In this document: positions 55,258 to 63,859 of the stretch, piece by piece
How the letters are laid out: each line of letters starts with the position of its first letter
How positions within the stretch are numbered: the first letter of the stretch is position 1
From: Cypionkella sp.
GTDB lineage: Bacteria; Pseudomonadota; Alphaproteobacteria; Rhodobacterales; Rhodobacteraceae
Direction of reading: 5' to 3'
DNA length: 64,000 nt
Assembly (NCBI RefSeq): GCF_030652235.1
Contig: NZ_JAUSBA010000026.1
Location: forward strand, 97,314-161,313
Made by a program: the position numbers and the translations under genes
The notes under the pieces: model-generated
Databases searched by the model: none
Seen by the model: only the letters and a program-made list of their open reading frames with translations
Told to the model about the DNA's origin: nothing

Positions 55258-57173
55258 TGATCGGGTCGGCACCGCAGGCCTTCACCACTGGAGACGCGCA
55301 CGCGCCGCAAGGCACGCAACCGGATGGTCTTGACGCACTGCGCTTGCTTCAGGGCCTGATGCAGACGTCTTCAACGGCTGATCTTGCACGCGATTGGGTG
55401 GCAGTGATGCTGCCGCGTATGGATGAGTTGCGCGGCGTCGGGCTGCATTTTCTAACGGTGGTCGGGTTTGAGGCAGAGACTGGCAACACGATTCCCTATG
55501 CGCATCACCCTGTAAACCGCCTTGAAGGCCAACCCTTGTTGCAAGCATTGGCAGATGCATCCGAACGCGGCCAGATTATCGTGTCCGGCAGATTGCCGAG
55601 TGCGGCGCAGGATCAGGGACATAAGCTGACGGCGTTTGTCGTCCCGGTGCTGGTCGAGGGCAAAACCGTGGGGGCGGTCGGGGTCGAGGCTGAGTTTGCC
55701 GATCAGGCCGCGATGGCCCAGCTTCTGGCATTGGTGCAATTGAGTGCGGGCTGGCTGCAAGACCGGTTTCGCGCAGACAGTATTGCCCGCTCTGGACGCA
55801 GTTACAACACTGCTGCGGCGGCACTCCATACCGTGATCGCAGTGGCTGAACGGCCCGGATATCTAGAGGCGGCACAGGCGGCCGTGACGGATCTTGCGCA
55901 AAGGTTTCGCTGTGACCGTGCCTCGCTCGGGGTCCACAGGCGCGGCCAAACCCGAGTTCAGGCGATTTCCAACGCTGCACAATTTTCACGTAATCTGCGG
56001 GATGTGCGTGACATTCAGGCGGCGATGGATGAAGCTATCGATCAGGAAACCGCGATGCTGTGGCCGCTGCCTGTTGGCGCGGGCGGCCCCTTGTCGGTGG
56101 CGCATCAAGCGATGAATCACAATCTTGGCGGAGCTAGCATCTTTACGGTGCCGATGTTTGATGGCGTGGCCTATGTCGGCGCGATGGTGTTCGAACGCCC
56201 CAAGGCCGACCCGTTTCAACCCGCCGAGGTGGAAATGCTCGAAGCCATTGTTACGGTGATCTCACCCATTTTGGTGGAAAAACGGCAGAATGATCGCTGG
56301 CTGATCACCAAGGCGCTGGAGGTTGTACAAAATCAGGCACGCGCTCTGATCGGGCCGCGCCACTTCCTGCGCAAGGTGATCGTCGGTTCCGTTGTTTTGG
56401 GGCTGGTCTTGATGGTGACGGTGCACCAAACGCTGACAGTTTCGGCCAATGCCTCGGTCGAAGGATCGACTCAACGGGTGATTGCCGCGGGCTTCGATGG
56501 TTTCATCGCGGCGGCCAATGCGCGCGAAGGCGATCTGGTGACCCAAGGGCAAGTGGTGATCCGGCTGGATGACCGCGATCTGGTGTTGGAACGCTTGCGG
56601 TTGACGACGGTGAAACAGCAAGAACAATTAGAGCTGGACAGTGCGATTGCGGCGCGCGACCGCTCGCAGACCGGCATCCGCGAGGCGCGCATCCAGCAGG
56701 CAGATTCGCAGATTCTGTTGATCGACAATCAGCTAGAGCGATCGCAACTGCGCGCCCCCTTTGACGGCTTGGTGATTTCAGGCGATATGAGCCGGTCTAT
56801 CGGCGCATCGGTCAGCCGGGGCGAGCCATTGATGAGCATTGCGCCGATCGCTGATTTCCGGATCATACTGAAAGTAGATGAACGCCAGATAGCCAATGTT
56901 GTGGCGGGGCAATCCGCCGTGCTACGGCTGACGGCGCTTCCGGACCGGGCTTATCCTTTGCACATCCGATCGGTCTTGCCGATTGCCGAATATGGCGAAG
57001 GACGCACCACATTCCGCGTCGTGGCCGCACTGGACGCGGCCGCACCCGAACTGCGTCACGGGATGCAGGGGGCGGCCCGGATCGAGATCGAGCGCAGGCC
57101 GATGTATGTGATCTGGTTCAAACCGGTTGCGGATTGGCTGCGCATGGCACTCTGGACAAACTGGCCAGTATAG
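55257..57173 (+). CDS. GAF-HlyD fusion membrane protein
   Basis: Protein of 638 residues. The cytoplasmic part (residues ~20-350) looks like two GAF domains: one around LTAFVVPVLVEGKTVGAVGVEAE, the second around ASIFTVPMFDGVAYVGAMVFER. One transmembrane helix follows (~374-393, VIVGSVVLGLVLMVTV). The periplasmic part is a HlyD-type adaptor: FDGFIAAANAREGDLVTQGQVVIRL, a short coiled coil, then LRAPFDGLVISGDMSRSIGASV and a barrel. The ATG shares its A with the DUF3467 stop (a GTG one codon upstream is possible). The fusion puts a sensor domain on an export adaptor. With the next two genes it likely forms the export apparatus for the giant protein. Confidence 0.8.
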   Translation: MIGSAPQAFTTGDAHAPQGTQPDGLDALRLLQGLMQTSSTADLARDWVAVMLPRMDELRGVGLHFLTVVGFEAETGNTIPYAHHPVNRLEGQPLLQALADASERGQIIVSGRLPSAAQDQGHKLTAFVVPVLVEGKTVGAVGVEAEFADQAAMAQLLALVQLSAGWLQDRFRADSIARSGRSYNTAAAALHTVIAVAERPGYLEAAQAAVTDLAQRFRCDRASLGVHRRGQTRVQAISNAAQFSRNLRDVRDIQAAMDEAIDQETAMLWPLPVGAGGPLSVAHQAMNHNLGGASIFTVPMFDGVAYVGAMVFERPKADPFQPAEVEMLEAIVTVISPILVEKRQNDRWLITKALEVVQNQARALIGPRHFLRKVIVGSVVLGLVLMVTVHQTLTVSANASVEGSTQRVIAAGFDGFIAAANAREGDLVTQGQVVIRLDDRDLVLERLRLTTVKQQEQLELDSAIAARDRSQTGIREARIQQADSQILLIDNQLERSQLRAPFDGLVISGDMSRSIGASVSRGEPLMSIAPIADFRIILKVDERQIANVVAGQSAVLRLTALPDRAYPLHIRSVLPIAEYGEGRTTFRVVAALDAAAPELRHGMQGAARIEIERRPMYVIWFKPVADWLRMALWTNWPV

Positions 57174-57175
57174 GG

Positions 57176-59323
57176 ATGGCGGGGCCGTTTCTTTCGGGTG
57201 ATTGGTACCGAGTGGCCGCATTGAAGCCACGGGTGCGCCGCCAAGTGGATTTTCACCGCCAGATATTTCGTGAAATGATCTGGGTGATCGTGCAGGATCA
57301 TCAGTCGGGCAAATTCAACCGACTGACCCCGCAAGGTTATTATTTGTTTGGCCGCATGGATGGCGAACGCACTTTGCAGACGCTTTGGCAGGATGCCTGC
57401 GACCGTTTTCCGGATGATCCCCCGACGCAGGGAGACACCATCCGGCTGCTAAGTCAGCTGTATCAGGCAGATCTTATTGCCGCCGACACAACACCTGATT
57501 TGGCTGAACTGGCCAGCCGATCACAGCGCCTGAACCGTCAGAAAACGCTGGCCCATTTTCGCAATCCGCTCGCCCTTCGCTTGCCACTGCTGGACCCGAA
57601 CTCATTTCTGGATCGCACAAAGTGTCTGGTCGCCCCGATCTTTACCAAGTGGTTCATGGCATTATGGGTCTGTTTTATCCTGATGTCGCTGGTTCTTGTG
57701 GTGTTCAACTGGCCAGCATTGACCCAGAGTGCCGGGGACAAAATCCTGGTGGGCTCAAACATCGCATTGATTCTGTGCGCCTATCCGCTGGTCAAGGGAT
57801 TGCATGAACTTGGGCACGCCTATGCCACGAAATGGTGGGGGGGCGAAGTGCGCGAGGTTGGCTTGATGCTGCTGATCTTCATTCCGGTGCCCTATGTCGA
57901 TGCGTCACAAGCCACGGCCTTCGGATCAAAATGGCAGCGCATCGCAGTTGGGGCTGCGGGAATACTGGTAGAACTGACTTTGGCGGGCATCGCACTGATC
58001 TTCTGGCTTAGCGCCGAACCGGGCATTGCGCGGGCCTTTGCCTATAACGTGATGCTGATCGGGGGCGTTTCGACGCTGCTGTTCAATGGCAATCCGCTGC
58101 TGCGGTTTGATGGTTATTTCATCCTGTCAGATCTGCTGGAAATTCCCAATATGGGGCCACGCGCCAATACGTATTTCTGGTATCTGTGCCAACGCCACCT
58201 GCTGCTTAACAAAGATGCGGTCAACCCGGCAACCTCGGGTTCCGAACCGCCATGGCTGGTGATCTATGCTGTCACGTCCTTTGTGTATCGGCTGATGATC
58301 ATGGTGGCGATCTCGCTGTTTATCGCAAGCCGCTTCCTTGTGTTCGGCCTGTTGCTGGCGGCTCTCAGCATCTTTACGGCGCTGGTGTATCCGATCATCA
58401 AGGGAGCGTATTTCGTGTTGTTTTCACCGTCGCTTGGCCGCACACGAGGCAAGGGGATGCTGGTCTGTGCCGGGCTGTTGCTGGTGGCACTGCTGGCACT
58501 GTTTGCGGTTTCCATGCCCTATGCCACCGTGGCTCAGGGCGTGATCTGGCCGGATAAGCGGGCAATTTTGCGGTCCGAAGCCGAAGGGTTTGTGGCCAGC
58601 GTGGATGTTGGCTCAGGCCAAGCCATTGCGGCAGGAGCGCCGGTTCTGCATCTTGCAGACCCTATACTTTCCGCGCGAATTAGTGTCGCTGCCTCCAGCC
58701 TGCGGCAACTGGAACTAGAAGCACAGGCCACATCTTTGCTGGATCGAGTTCAAGCCAGTATTCTGCGCCAACAGATTGCGTTTGCCCGTCAGGAACTGAC
58801 CGACTTGCACCTGACCGAAGCCAACCTGATCCTGCGCGCACCACATGGCGGCAATATCTATTTGCCAAATATTGAGGATCTGGTCGGGCGTCTGGTGCGC
58901 AAGGGCGAGGCTGTCGGATATGTTTGGCCGGTCGCAGCACCGACCTTGCGTCTTGCCGTTGGGCAAGATCAGGCTGAACTGGTGCGCAACCGCACACAAC
59001 ACATAGATTTTGTGCTGCAACGTGACAGAAGTCACTCCTATCCCGCGATTCTTACGGGTGCGGTGCCCGAAGGCTCAATGATTCTGCCATCCAAGGCGCT
59101 CGCCACCAGTGCTGGCGGTGATATTGTATCTGACCCCAATGACCCCGAGGGGCTGCGCGCCGTTGAAAGCCTGTTTCAGTTTGAGATTGCTCCAGTGGAG
59201 GCTTTGACGGGGGCAATGATCGGCGAACGTGCAGTGGTGCGGTTTGATCATGGCGCTGAACCCTATGGCTACCGGGTGCTGCGTGGGCTGCGCCAACTGT
59301 TCTTGCGGCATTTTAATCAATGA
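57176..59323 (+). CDS. PqqD-like / M50 metalloprotease / HlyD-like fusion
   Basis: Membrane protein of 715 residues. Residues ~20-100 resemble a PqqD-like domain (FNRLTPQGYYLFGRMDGERTLQTL). A multi-helix site-2-protease-like core follows: zinc motif HELGH at 210-214 and the third ligand in NGNPLLRFDGYFILSDLL (Asp312). After further helices to ~450, the C-terminal third has barrel-sandwich segments (SEAEGFVASVDVGSGQAIAAGAPVLHL and LILRAPHGGNIYLPNIEDLVGRLVRKGEAVGYV) around a helical hairpin. The start is uncertain: ATG 57176, two bases after the preceding stop, lacks a spaced ribosome site; a TTG at 57134 is possible. It overlaps the SecA-like gene by ATGA. It may process the giant protein or act as an inner-membrane export component. 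Confidence 0.8.
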   Translation: MAGPFLSGDWYRVAALKPRVRRQVDFHRQIFREMIWVIVQDHQSGKFNRLTPQGYYLFGRMDGERTLQTLWQDACDRFPDDPPTQGDTIRLLSQLYQADLIAADTTPDLAELASRSQRLNRQKTLAHFRNPLALRLPLLDPNSFLDRTKCLVAPIFTKWFMALWVCFILMSLVLVVFNWPALTQSAGDKILVGSNIALILCAYPLVKGLHELGHAYATKWWGGEVREVGLMLLIFIPVPYVDASQATAFGSKWQRIAVGAAGILVELTLAGIALIFWLSAEPGIARAFAYNVMLIGGVSTLLFNGNPLLRFDGYFILSDLLEIPNMGPRANTYFWYLCQRHLLLNKDAVNPATSGSEPPWLVIYAVTSFVYRLMIMVAISLFIASRFLVFGLLLAALSIFTALVYPIIKGAYFVLFSPSLGRTRGKGMLVCAGLLLVALLALFAVSMPYATVAQGVIWPDKRAILRSEAEGFVASVDVGSGQAIAAGAPVLHLADPILSARISVAASSLRQLELEAQATSLLDRVQASILRQQIAFARQELTDLHLTEANLILRAPHGGNIYLPNIEDLVGRLVRKGEAVGYVWPVAAPTLRLAVGQDQAELVRNRTQHIDFVLQRDRSHSYPAILTGAVPEGSMILPSKALATSAGGDIVSDPNDPEGLRAVESLFQFEIAPVEALTGAMIGERAVVRFDHGAEPYGYRVLRGLRQLFLRHFNQ

Positions 59324-61341
59324 CGGTGCCAGCCCCGCACATTGCTTCGCAAACACCATGGGCGCTGCCGGCGATCTGTGTCTATCCCGAGCGCGTCCAG
59401 CCCGAGATCTCGGAGTTTGACCGCATTGCGCGCTCTGTTTTGGCCTATGTCGCGCCGGTGTTGGCCCAATTGCCGCCGGTGCACAGTCGGGCCGCAATTG
59501 TTCGGGTCACAGAGTCCGCAGGCGTCGATCTTGTAGCATTGTCCGATGCCGCCTTGCGCGAGCATCTGCGCGGGTTGCGCCCAATTCTAAGTCGAGCCCT
59601 GCGCCGGACGCGACCAAAACGGAAGACTGTAGCCCTTGCCTTTGCCGCGATCCGCGAATGCGCCGATCGCACCCTGAAACAACGGCCCTTCGACGTACAG
59701 ATCCTTGCGGCATGGGCAATGTTGAACGGCACCATAGCTGAAATGCGGACAGGCGAAGGTAAGTCGCTAACTGCCACGCTGGCGGCAGGCACCCTCGCCC
59801 TTGGGGGCGTGTCGGTTCATGTGATGACGGTGAACGATTATCTGGCCCAACGTGATTATGACAGCTTTGCGCCGCTTTATCATGCGCTTGGTTTGACGGT
59901 GGGGTTGGTGCTGGAAGGCCAGACCCCAGACCAGCGCAGGCGGGCATACGCCTGTGACGTGGTGCACTGCACCGCCAAAGAGATCGTGTTCGACTATTTG
60001 CGCGATAGAGGAAGCCTGCGGACCCACCCCGGCAATCTAGCCCGGAAAGTTGACCGCATTCTGGTGGGAGAAGGCGCCCCGACCAGTGGGCTGGTGATGC
60101 GGGGCCTGACGGCGGCGATCATCGACGAGGCAGACTCGGTACTGATTGATCAGGCTTGCACGCCCTTCATCCTGAGTGGCGGCGTCACTCATCCCGGCGG
60201 CCTTGCGCCCGACATTCTGCGAAGGGCGATGCTGGCAGCCCGTGATCTGACGCTTGGCCGTGACTTTCGCGTGCTGGCACGGCACCGGATTGCCGAACTG
60301 ACAGATGCAGGCCGTGACGTGCTTGCCCAGACCCTTAGCCAAGCGCAAGGGCCGCTGTCGGTGGCGGCAATTCGGGAACATGCGGCGACGCAAGCGTTGA
60401 ACGCGTTGCATGTGTTCGAACGGGACCGCGATTATCTGATCGAGGCAGACAAGATTAAGATCATTGATGAAAGCACGGGGCGCGTCATGGGCGACCGTAC
60501 TTGGTCCGAGGGGCTTCACCAGATGGTCGAGTTGAAGGAGGATGTGCCGCTGACCCATCTGTTCGAGACCATCGCACGAATCACGCTACAGAAATTCTTT
60601 CGCCGCTACATACGGTTGGGGGGGATGACCGGCACGGCTCGCAGTGCCGCGCGCGAGTTGTGGGATGTTTATGGGATGCGTGTGCGTCGCATCCCAACCC
60701 GTCTGCCCGACCAAAGGATATGGGACAAAGCCGAAGTTCACGCGACACTGGGCGAGAAATGGGCCGCGATCACCGGACATGTGCAACAGCTTCAGGCCCG
60801 TGGCGCACCGATTCTGATCGGAGCAAAGACCGTCGGGGGGTCGCAAGATGTCAGTGACGCCCTAAGGGAAGCGGCGCATCAGGTTTTGAACGCCCATAAC
60901 CATGCGGAAGAAGCGGCGATCATAGCTCAGGCTGGATTGGCGGGCAGGGTGACCGTTGCAACCAACATGGCGGGGCGCGGCACTGATATTAAGCTCACAC
61001 CCGAGGCGAAAGCTGCGGGGGGGCTCCATGTCCTCCTCACAGAACTGCACGACAGTCGCCGGGTTGATCTGCAGTTGTCGGGTCGGTGCGGACGCCAGGG
61101 CGATCCCGGTCGTGTCATGCATGTGCTCAGTCTACAGGATGACATTCTGGCGCGGCGAGGCGCGGCCATGCGGGCCGCAGCGCGGTGGACACACCGGGCT
61201 GGTTGGCCGCGCATAACGTTGGCGCTTTTGCGGCACTGCCAATCTCGCGAAGACGCGCGGCAAGCAAAAGTCCGGGTTGATCTGCTTGTCCGCGAGCGGC
61301 AACGCGACGTGCAATTGGCGATTTCGGGCTATACCGAATAG
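59320..61341 (+). CDS. Short SecA-like ATPase
   Basis: Protein of 673 residues against ~830-900 for housekeeping SecA. Motor motifs are present: Walker A MRTGEGKS (142-149, Ser for the usual Thr), TVNDYLAQRD, DEAD box DEAD (269-272), GGMTGTA, ATNMAGRGTDI (~552) and LSGRCGRQGDPG (~585). Only ~70 residues follow the arginine-finger motif, whereas SecA has ~300 there. The helical wing, the two-helix finger and the C-terminal zinc motif are therefore missing. The start overlaps the M50-fusion gene as ATGA. Best reading: a dedicated translocation motor for the giant protein. The 3' end overlaps the convergent kinase gene by 13 bases. Confidence 0.85.
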   Translation: MTVPAPHIASQTPWALPAICVYPERVQPEISEFDRIARSVLAYVAPVLAQLPPVHSRAAIVRVTESAGVDLVALSDAALREHLRGLRPILSRALRRTRPKRKTVALAFAAIRECADRTLKQRPFDVQILAAWAMLNGTIAEMRTGEGKSLTATLAAGTLALGGVSVHVMTVNDYLAQRDYDSFAPLYHALGLTVGLVLEGQTPDQRRRAYACDVVHCTAKEIVFDYLRDRGSLRTHPGNLARKVDRILVGEGAPTSGLVMRGLTAAIIDEADSVLIDQACTPFILSGGVTHPGGLAPDILRRAMLAARDLTLGRDFRVLARHRIAELTDAGRDVLAQTLSQAQGPLSVAAIREHAATQALNALHVFERDRDYLIEADKIKIIDESTGRVMGDRTWSEGLHQMVELKEDVPLTHLFETIARITLQKFFRRYIRLGGMTGTARSAARELWDVYGMRVRRIPTRLPDQRIWDKAEVHATLGEKWAAITGHVQQLQARGAPILIGAKTVGGSQDVSDALREAAHQVLNAHNHAEEAAIIAQAGLAGRVTVATNMAGRGTDIKLTPEAKAAGGLHVLLTELHDSRRVDLQLSGRCGRQGDPGRVMHVLSLQDDILARRGAAMRAAARWTHRAGWPRITLALLRHCQSREDARQAKVRVDLLVRERQRDVQLAISGYTE

Positions 61342-61898
61342 CTAAGTTGCACCTGCTCGACAATGTGGCGGATCTGCGCCGCAACACTAGAAGCATCGCG
61401 GCTCGCATCAATCAGATCGTCCGCAAGCGGCCGCACCCGCGCCGCCTGTTGTGCCAAACTCGGGGCTATGATGCGCGGATAGGCAGCCAGATATCCGCTT
61501 AACCAACCTGTCAGGTCGGTCACAGAGTCCCAATCACCGCCCGACACCGTTTCATCTATTTTACGCGCTAGGGCGATATCGGCTGGGCAATCCAGCCAGA
61601 TTGAACGGGAAATAAGACGGGAATGATCGGGAACCGCCCGCCCCAGCGGTGTTTCAAACAGCACCAGGCGATCCTGACAGGCAGCCTTCAGATGATCAAC
61701 CAGCGCCGCAGGCACCATTTCCGCCAGAGGCATCCCACGCAAAATCCAGTCCTCGATCTCGGCAACGGATCGATCCGTCATAGTCTCATGCGCGTCAAAA
61801 TAGACGGCGTGCAGCGTCATCTGGCTTAGAAGACTGGCAATAACCGTTGATTTGCCGACTCCAGGGGGACCGCTGATGGCAATGATCGGAAAGCTCAT
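61329..61898 (-). CDS. P-loop kinase-like protein
   Basis: Cytoplasmic protein of 189 residues with P-loop AISGPPGVGKSTVIA at the N-terminus and a helical remainder (VPAALVDHLKAACQDRLVLFETPLGRAV). It resembles small-molecule kinases of the adenylate/shikimate kinase class or AAA_18-type nucleotide kinases. The ATG at 61898 overlaps the methyltransferase stop (ATGA). The substrate is unknown. It is the last gene of a three-gene operon convergent with the secretion genes and overlaps the SecA-like gene by 13 bases. Confidence 0.65.
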   Translation of the reverse strand: MSFPIIAISGPPGVGKSTVIASLLSQMTLHAVYFDAHETMTDRSVAEIEDWILRGMPLAEMVPAALVDHLKAACQDRLVLFETPLGRAVPDHSRLISRSIWLDCPADIALARKIDETVSGGDWDSVTDLTGWLSGYLAAYPRIIAPSLAQQAARVRPLADDLIDASRDASSVAAQIRHIVEQVQLSYSV

Positions 61899-62899
61899 GC
61901 GGCGCGCTCCGTTGCCGTTGTGACGAACCAACCCATGTCCAGCAAAACCGGGTGGACCGTGACCTGCGCTGACGGCCATGCTGCGCGCAAGGCCTCTGCG
62001 TAGGTGTCGGGGTCACGATAGAAAGGCGAGAATACAAGATTGGCGGTGCTGCTGAAGGGAAGTTCGTGAAGATTGGCACTGGTGTAGGCGCCCCGTTCCA
62101 GAATGACGATCCGACCAGATCGGCCAACATACCGGGCTGCACGCGCCAGCAGCTCGGCGGCCTGCTCTGCGGGCCAATCGTGTAGAACCGATTTGAACAG
62201 GATCACATCCGGGGCCCCGCCCGCCTCGATCCGCCAGTTCATCCTGCGCATGTCACCGGGCAGAAAACGCAGTCGATCACCAAAATGGGCGTTCTCGGGA
62301 TCGGCACGACCCAACGCACAGACGCCCGGCAGATCAAGGATCGCATATGAAATTCCCGGGTGGCGTCCCAAAAGATGGCGCGCAAATGCCCCTGCGTTTC
62401 CGCCGACCTCTAGCACTAGACCTGTGTCGGGCAGCGAAACCTGATCCAGTAAACCGGGTGCTTCTGCATCGGTCAACGCCGCAACATAGTTCACCCAGCG
62501 TTGTGTGTGGGCACGCGCTGCCGGATCATCCTGCATTGCGGAATCATAGTCGAAATAGCGGAAGGTTGATGATTTTTCCATGAAAGTGTCGGCGTCTTCG
62601 AACAGATCTTCGGCGTGCCGTGCCACATCTGCGGCCGCAAGCCGCAAAAATCCAACGCGGGCCTGCAACTGCTTGGCATGTGTCTGCCAAAGCAACGCGA
62701 ACCGATCGGTCAAGGCGAAATCATCAGATCTCATCACCCTGATCTCGCGCAGGATTGCCACCAGAGGCGCAGGCGGGGGTTTGGCCCGACCGCCCGATGC
62801 CAACACCGCGATCAGCCCCGAGCCGATCGCCACATCCAGCGCAATCACTCCCAGAAAGGAGCTAAGGCAATTTTCAACGGTCATCGGAGGAGCGATCAT
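61895..62899 (-). CDS. SAM-dependent methyltransferase (O-methyltransferase family 2-like)
   Basis: Protein of 334 residues. The SAM-binding motif is LVLEVGGNAGAFARHLL, followed by YAILDLPGV, GDRLRFLPGDM and ILFKSVLHDWPAEQAAELL, the order found in acetylserotonin/hydroxyindole-type O-methyltransferases (PF00891). The N-terminal dimerisation part is also present. Start 62899 follows GGAGGGG; a TTG at 62917 is less likely. It lies between the kinase and SapC genes. The substrate is unknown; a small phenolic or a surface-polymer building block is conceivable. Confidence 0.72.
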   Translation of the reverse strand: MIAPPMTVENCLSSFLGVIALDVAIGSGLIAVLASGGRAKPPPAPLVAILREIRVMRSDDFALTDRFALLWQTHAKQLQARVGFLRLAAADVARHAEDLFEDADTFMEKSSTFRYFDYDSAMQDDPAARAHTQRWVNYVAALTDAEAPGLLDQVSLPDTGLVLEVGGNAGAFARHLLGRHPGISYAILDLPGVCALGRADPENAHFGDRLRFLPGDMRRMNWRIEAGGAPDVILFKSVLHDWPAEQAAELLARAARYVGRSGRIVILERGAYTSANLHELPFSSTANLVFSPFYRDPDTYAEALRAAWPSAQVTVHPVLLDMGWFVTTATERAA

Positions 62900-62944
62900 A
62901 TGCAAACGCCCCTCCAAGGGCTAATTTTGGCGATGTAGCCTGAA

Positions 62945-63691
62945 TCAGGCTGCTGCTGTCTCAGGCGCGTCGACCACATTCAGGTGCTGCGTCATCGCGT
63001 TGATGTTGTTCAGCGATTGCAAATGCAGATAGCACAATTCCAGTTCGTCGTTCTGGAACATCTCGGACAGTTGTTCTTGCGGGATGGCCTTCAACTTGTC
63101 ACGATTAATGGTAAAAAATCCCGCCAGCGACCCGGTTTTACCGTCTGGCAATGAAAACCGTGCCTGAGCTGGATCGAGGACTTTCAACTCGACCAATCGT
63201 TTACAGAACAGCTTGGTGCGTTCGTATTGTCCCTGATAGCTGGAAACAAAGTTCAGAATACCCGAAAGATATTGCGTGCGGGCGCCCTCGCTATCAAATA
63301 AACGCTCGCCCTTGCCTTCTTTGTTCAGGCCTTCATACTCTTCGTCAATACACAGCGTAAAGCTGCCCTTGCCTTCGGCTTCGGCAAAGACGAAGGGGTA
63401 TCGCCGCAGGAACGCGGTGACATATTTGCCCTTCCAGGCGCCGTCTTCTGCGACAAAGATGTTCTGGCCATCTTGAAAGCCCAAGATCACCGATGGAAAA
63501 ACGGCTTCTGCAGTGCCTGCAAATATAATGGTAAATTCAGGTGCTGCTGCTGCAAACTCGGCCGCTAGAAGCGGTGAAGAATTTACAGCCTTAGCAAATC
63601 CATAGCTCTTTCCAGATTGAACTGACCAGTTGCGATGCGACTCAGATGAAATTGGCGTTGCACGCTCGTAAATCAACAACTGTTTAGACAT
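62945..63691 (-). CDS. SapC family protein
   Basis: Protein of 248 residues matching the SapC family: GKSYGFAKAVNSSPLLAAEFAAAAPEFTIIF, FPSVILGFQDGQNIFV, FLRRYPFVF and CIDEEYEGLNKEGKGERLFD. SapC proteins were named from the Campylobacter fetus S-layer locus; their biochemical role is not known. There is no signal peptide. The presence of a SapC gene beside a giant repetitive surface protein supports a surface-layer or surface-matrix role for this locus. First gene of the minus-strand kinase/methyltransferase operon. Confidence 0.82.
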   Translation of the reverse strand: MSKQLLIYERATPISSESHRNWSVQSGKSYGFAKAVNSSPLLAAEFAAAAPEFTIIFAGTAEAVFPSVILGFQDGQNIFVAEDGAWKGKYVTAFLRRYPFVFAEAEGKGSFTLCIDEEYEGLNKEGKGERLFDSEGARTQYLSGILNFVSSYQGQYERTKLFCKRLVELKVLDPAQARFSLPDGKTGSLAGFFTINRDKLKAIPQEQLSEMFQNDELELCYLHLQSLNNINAMTQHLNVVDAPETAAA

Positions 63692-63821
63692 ACTTTATCC
63701 TTGCTTGAATAAGATGGTGCCGCGAAATGACCGGCAACTGCTTACCAAGCGTTTATCGCAAACGGAACTTTCATTCAAGAGCCAGCGGTGTTGTGATATT
63801 TCAAGCGGCGGCTTTCGCAAG

Positions 63822-63855
63822 GCCGCACAGCCGATTTAGCCGCACAGCCGATTTA
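63822..63855 (+). repeat. Tandem 17-bp duplication
   Basis: GCCGCACAGCCGATTTA occurs twice in immediate succession in the gap between the transposase gene end and the SapC gene. It may belong to the end of the insertion element or be a replication slip. Confidence 0.7.
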
Positions 63856-63859
63856 CTTG

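Noticed and set aside
59320..61341. The housekeeping secA gene
   Set aside because: The protein is ~200 residues too short, lacks the C-terminal domains, and is embedded by overlap in an accessory locus.
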